NCBI GenBank assembly: GCA_015484935.1
Contig: WFUQ01000259.1
Location: 1-6,246 of the forward strand
From: Gammaproteobacteria bacterium
Lineage (GTDB): Bacteria > Pseudomonadota > Gammaproteobacteria > SZUA-229
DNA length: 6,246 nucleotides
Reading direction: 5' to 3'
Part shown: piece after piece, positions 6,068 to 6,246 of the stretch
Position numbering within the stretch: position 1 is the first letter of the stretch
Layout: every line of letters starts with the position of its first letter
Translations under genes and position numbers: made by a program
The notes under the pieces: generated by a model
The model's input: only the letters and a program-made list of their open reading frames with translations
The model's database searches: none
Told to the model about the DNA's origin: nothing

Positions 6068-6246
6068 TGTAGTGGTCAAGTAAAAGTGGCCACGGCACTT
6101 TGAGCATTCCAGTACTACTCTTCGGCCGCCGCAGGTAGCAGGCCATCATTGTTCTTATGTGGTCTGAACTGGTTGTAATAGCCAAAGCTGTAGTCCGTGA
6201 TTCTGGCTTTCGCTTCTTCAAAAGAAACCCACCAGTTGTCTCATAC
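6068..6246 (-). mobile_element. End of an IS3-family insertion sequence (partial)
   Basis: The element appears to end at 6068 with TGTAGTGGTCAAGTAAAAG, beginning in TG as IS3-family terminal inverted repeats do. The transposase reading frame inside it closes 47 bases from that end and runs off the window at 6246. The other end and the target duplication lie outside, so it cannot be said whether the element is complete. Confidence 0.6.
6115..6246 (-). pseudogene. IS3-family transposase, C-terminal fragment
   Basis: Read on the minus strand, this frame gives DNWWVSFEEAKARITDYSFG then YYNQFRPHKNNDGLLPAAAEE and a TAG stop (6115-6117). It matches the C-terminal end of IS3-type DDE transposases (the YYNxxRPH motif after the catalytic core). 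The catalytic residues would lie upstream, beyond the window. One codon from the edge the frame meets a TGA (6241-6243), so the gene carries a nonsense change or frameshift and is probably inactive as written. Only about 41 residues are available, so the subgroup cannot be named. A different frame over the same bases is longer but makes no recognisable protein. Confidence 0.65.

Noticed and set aside
6033..6221. 62-residue minus-strand open frame
   Set aside because: It crosses the insertion-sequence boundary into the palindrome and has no family features; the neighbouring frame encodes the recognisable transposase C-terminus.

Overview
The window reads as a chromosomal, accessory-leaning stretch from a gammaproteobacterium of moderate GC. 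That assignment is inferred from the style of the proteins and the intergenic repeats, not from a marker gene. Every supported gene lies on the minus strand, so transcription runs from high to low coordinates.

Layout from the right edge: (1) 6068-6246 is the terminal part of an IS3-type insertion sequence, with the C-terminal end of its transposase and one element end. It abuts a REP-like palindrome (5990-6067). (2) 5400-5902 is an AT-rich YefM/YoeB-type toxin-antitoxin operon with its own two-palindrome operator (5923-5944). (3) 2913-5130 is a two-component operon: an OmpR/PhoB-type response regulator followed one base later by a HAMP-containing membrane sensor histidine kinase. (4) 1846-2523 is a single gene for a secreted Spondin_N-domain protein. 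Composite inverted-repeat elements built from the same GCCGCGAAGG-type unit flank it on both sides (1561-1785 and 2701-2894). (5) 88-1488 is an FGGY-family sugar/polyol kinase resembling glycerol kinase but with an altered substrate pocket. A possible bidirectional terminator lies beyond it at 50-75.

The most interesting link is regulatory. A 15-base motif with GTGA half-sites 11 bp apart lies upstream of the response-regulator gene and, at 12 of 15 identical positions and in the same orientation, upstream of the spondin gene. This suggests that the two-component system regulates itself and controls the exported spondin-like protein. The kinase and the toxin-antitoxin pair look functionally independent of that unit. 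No RNA gene, CRISPR array or prophage gene was seen.
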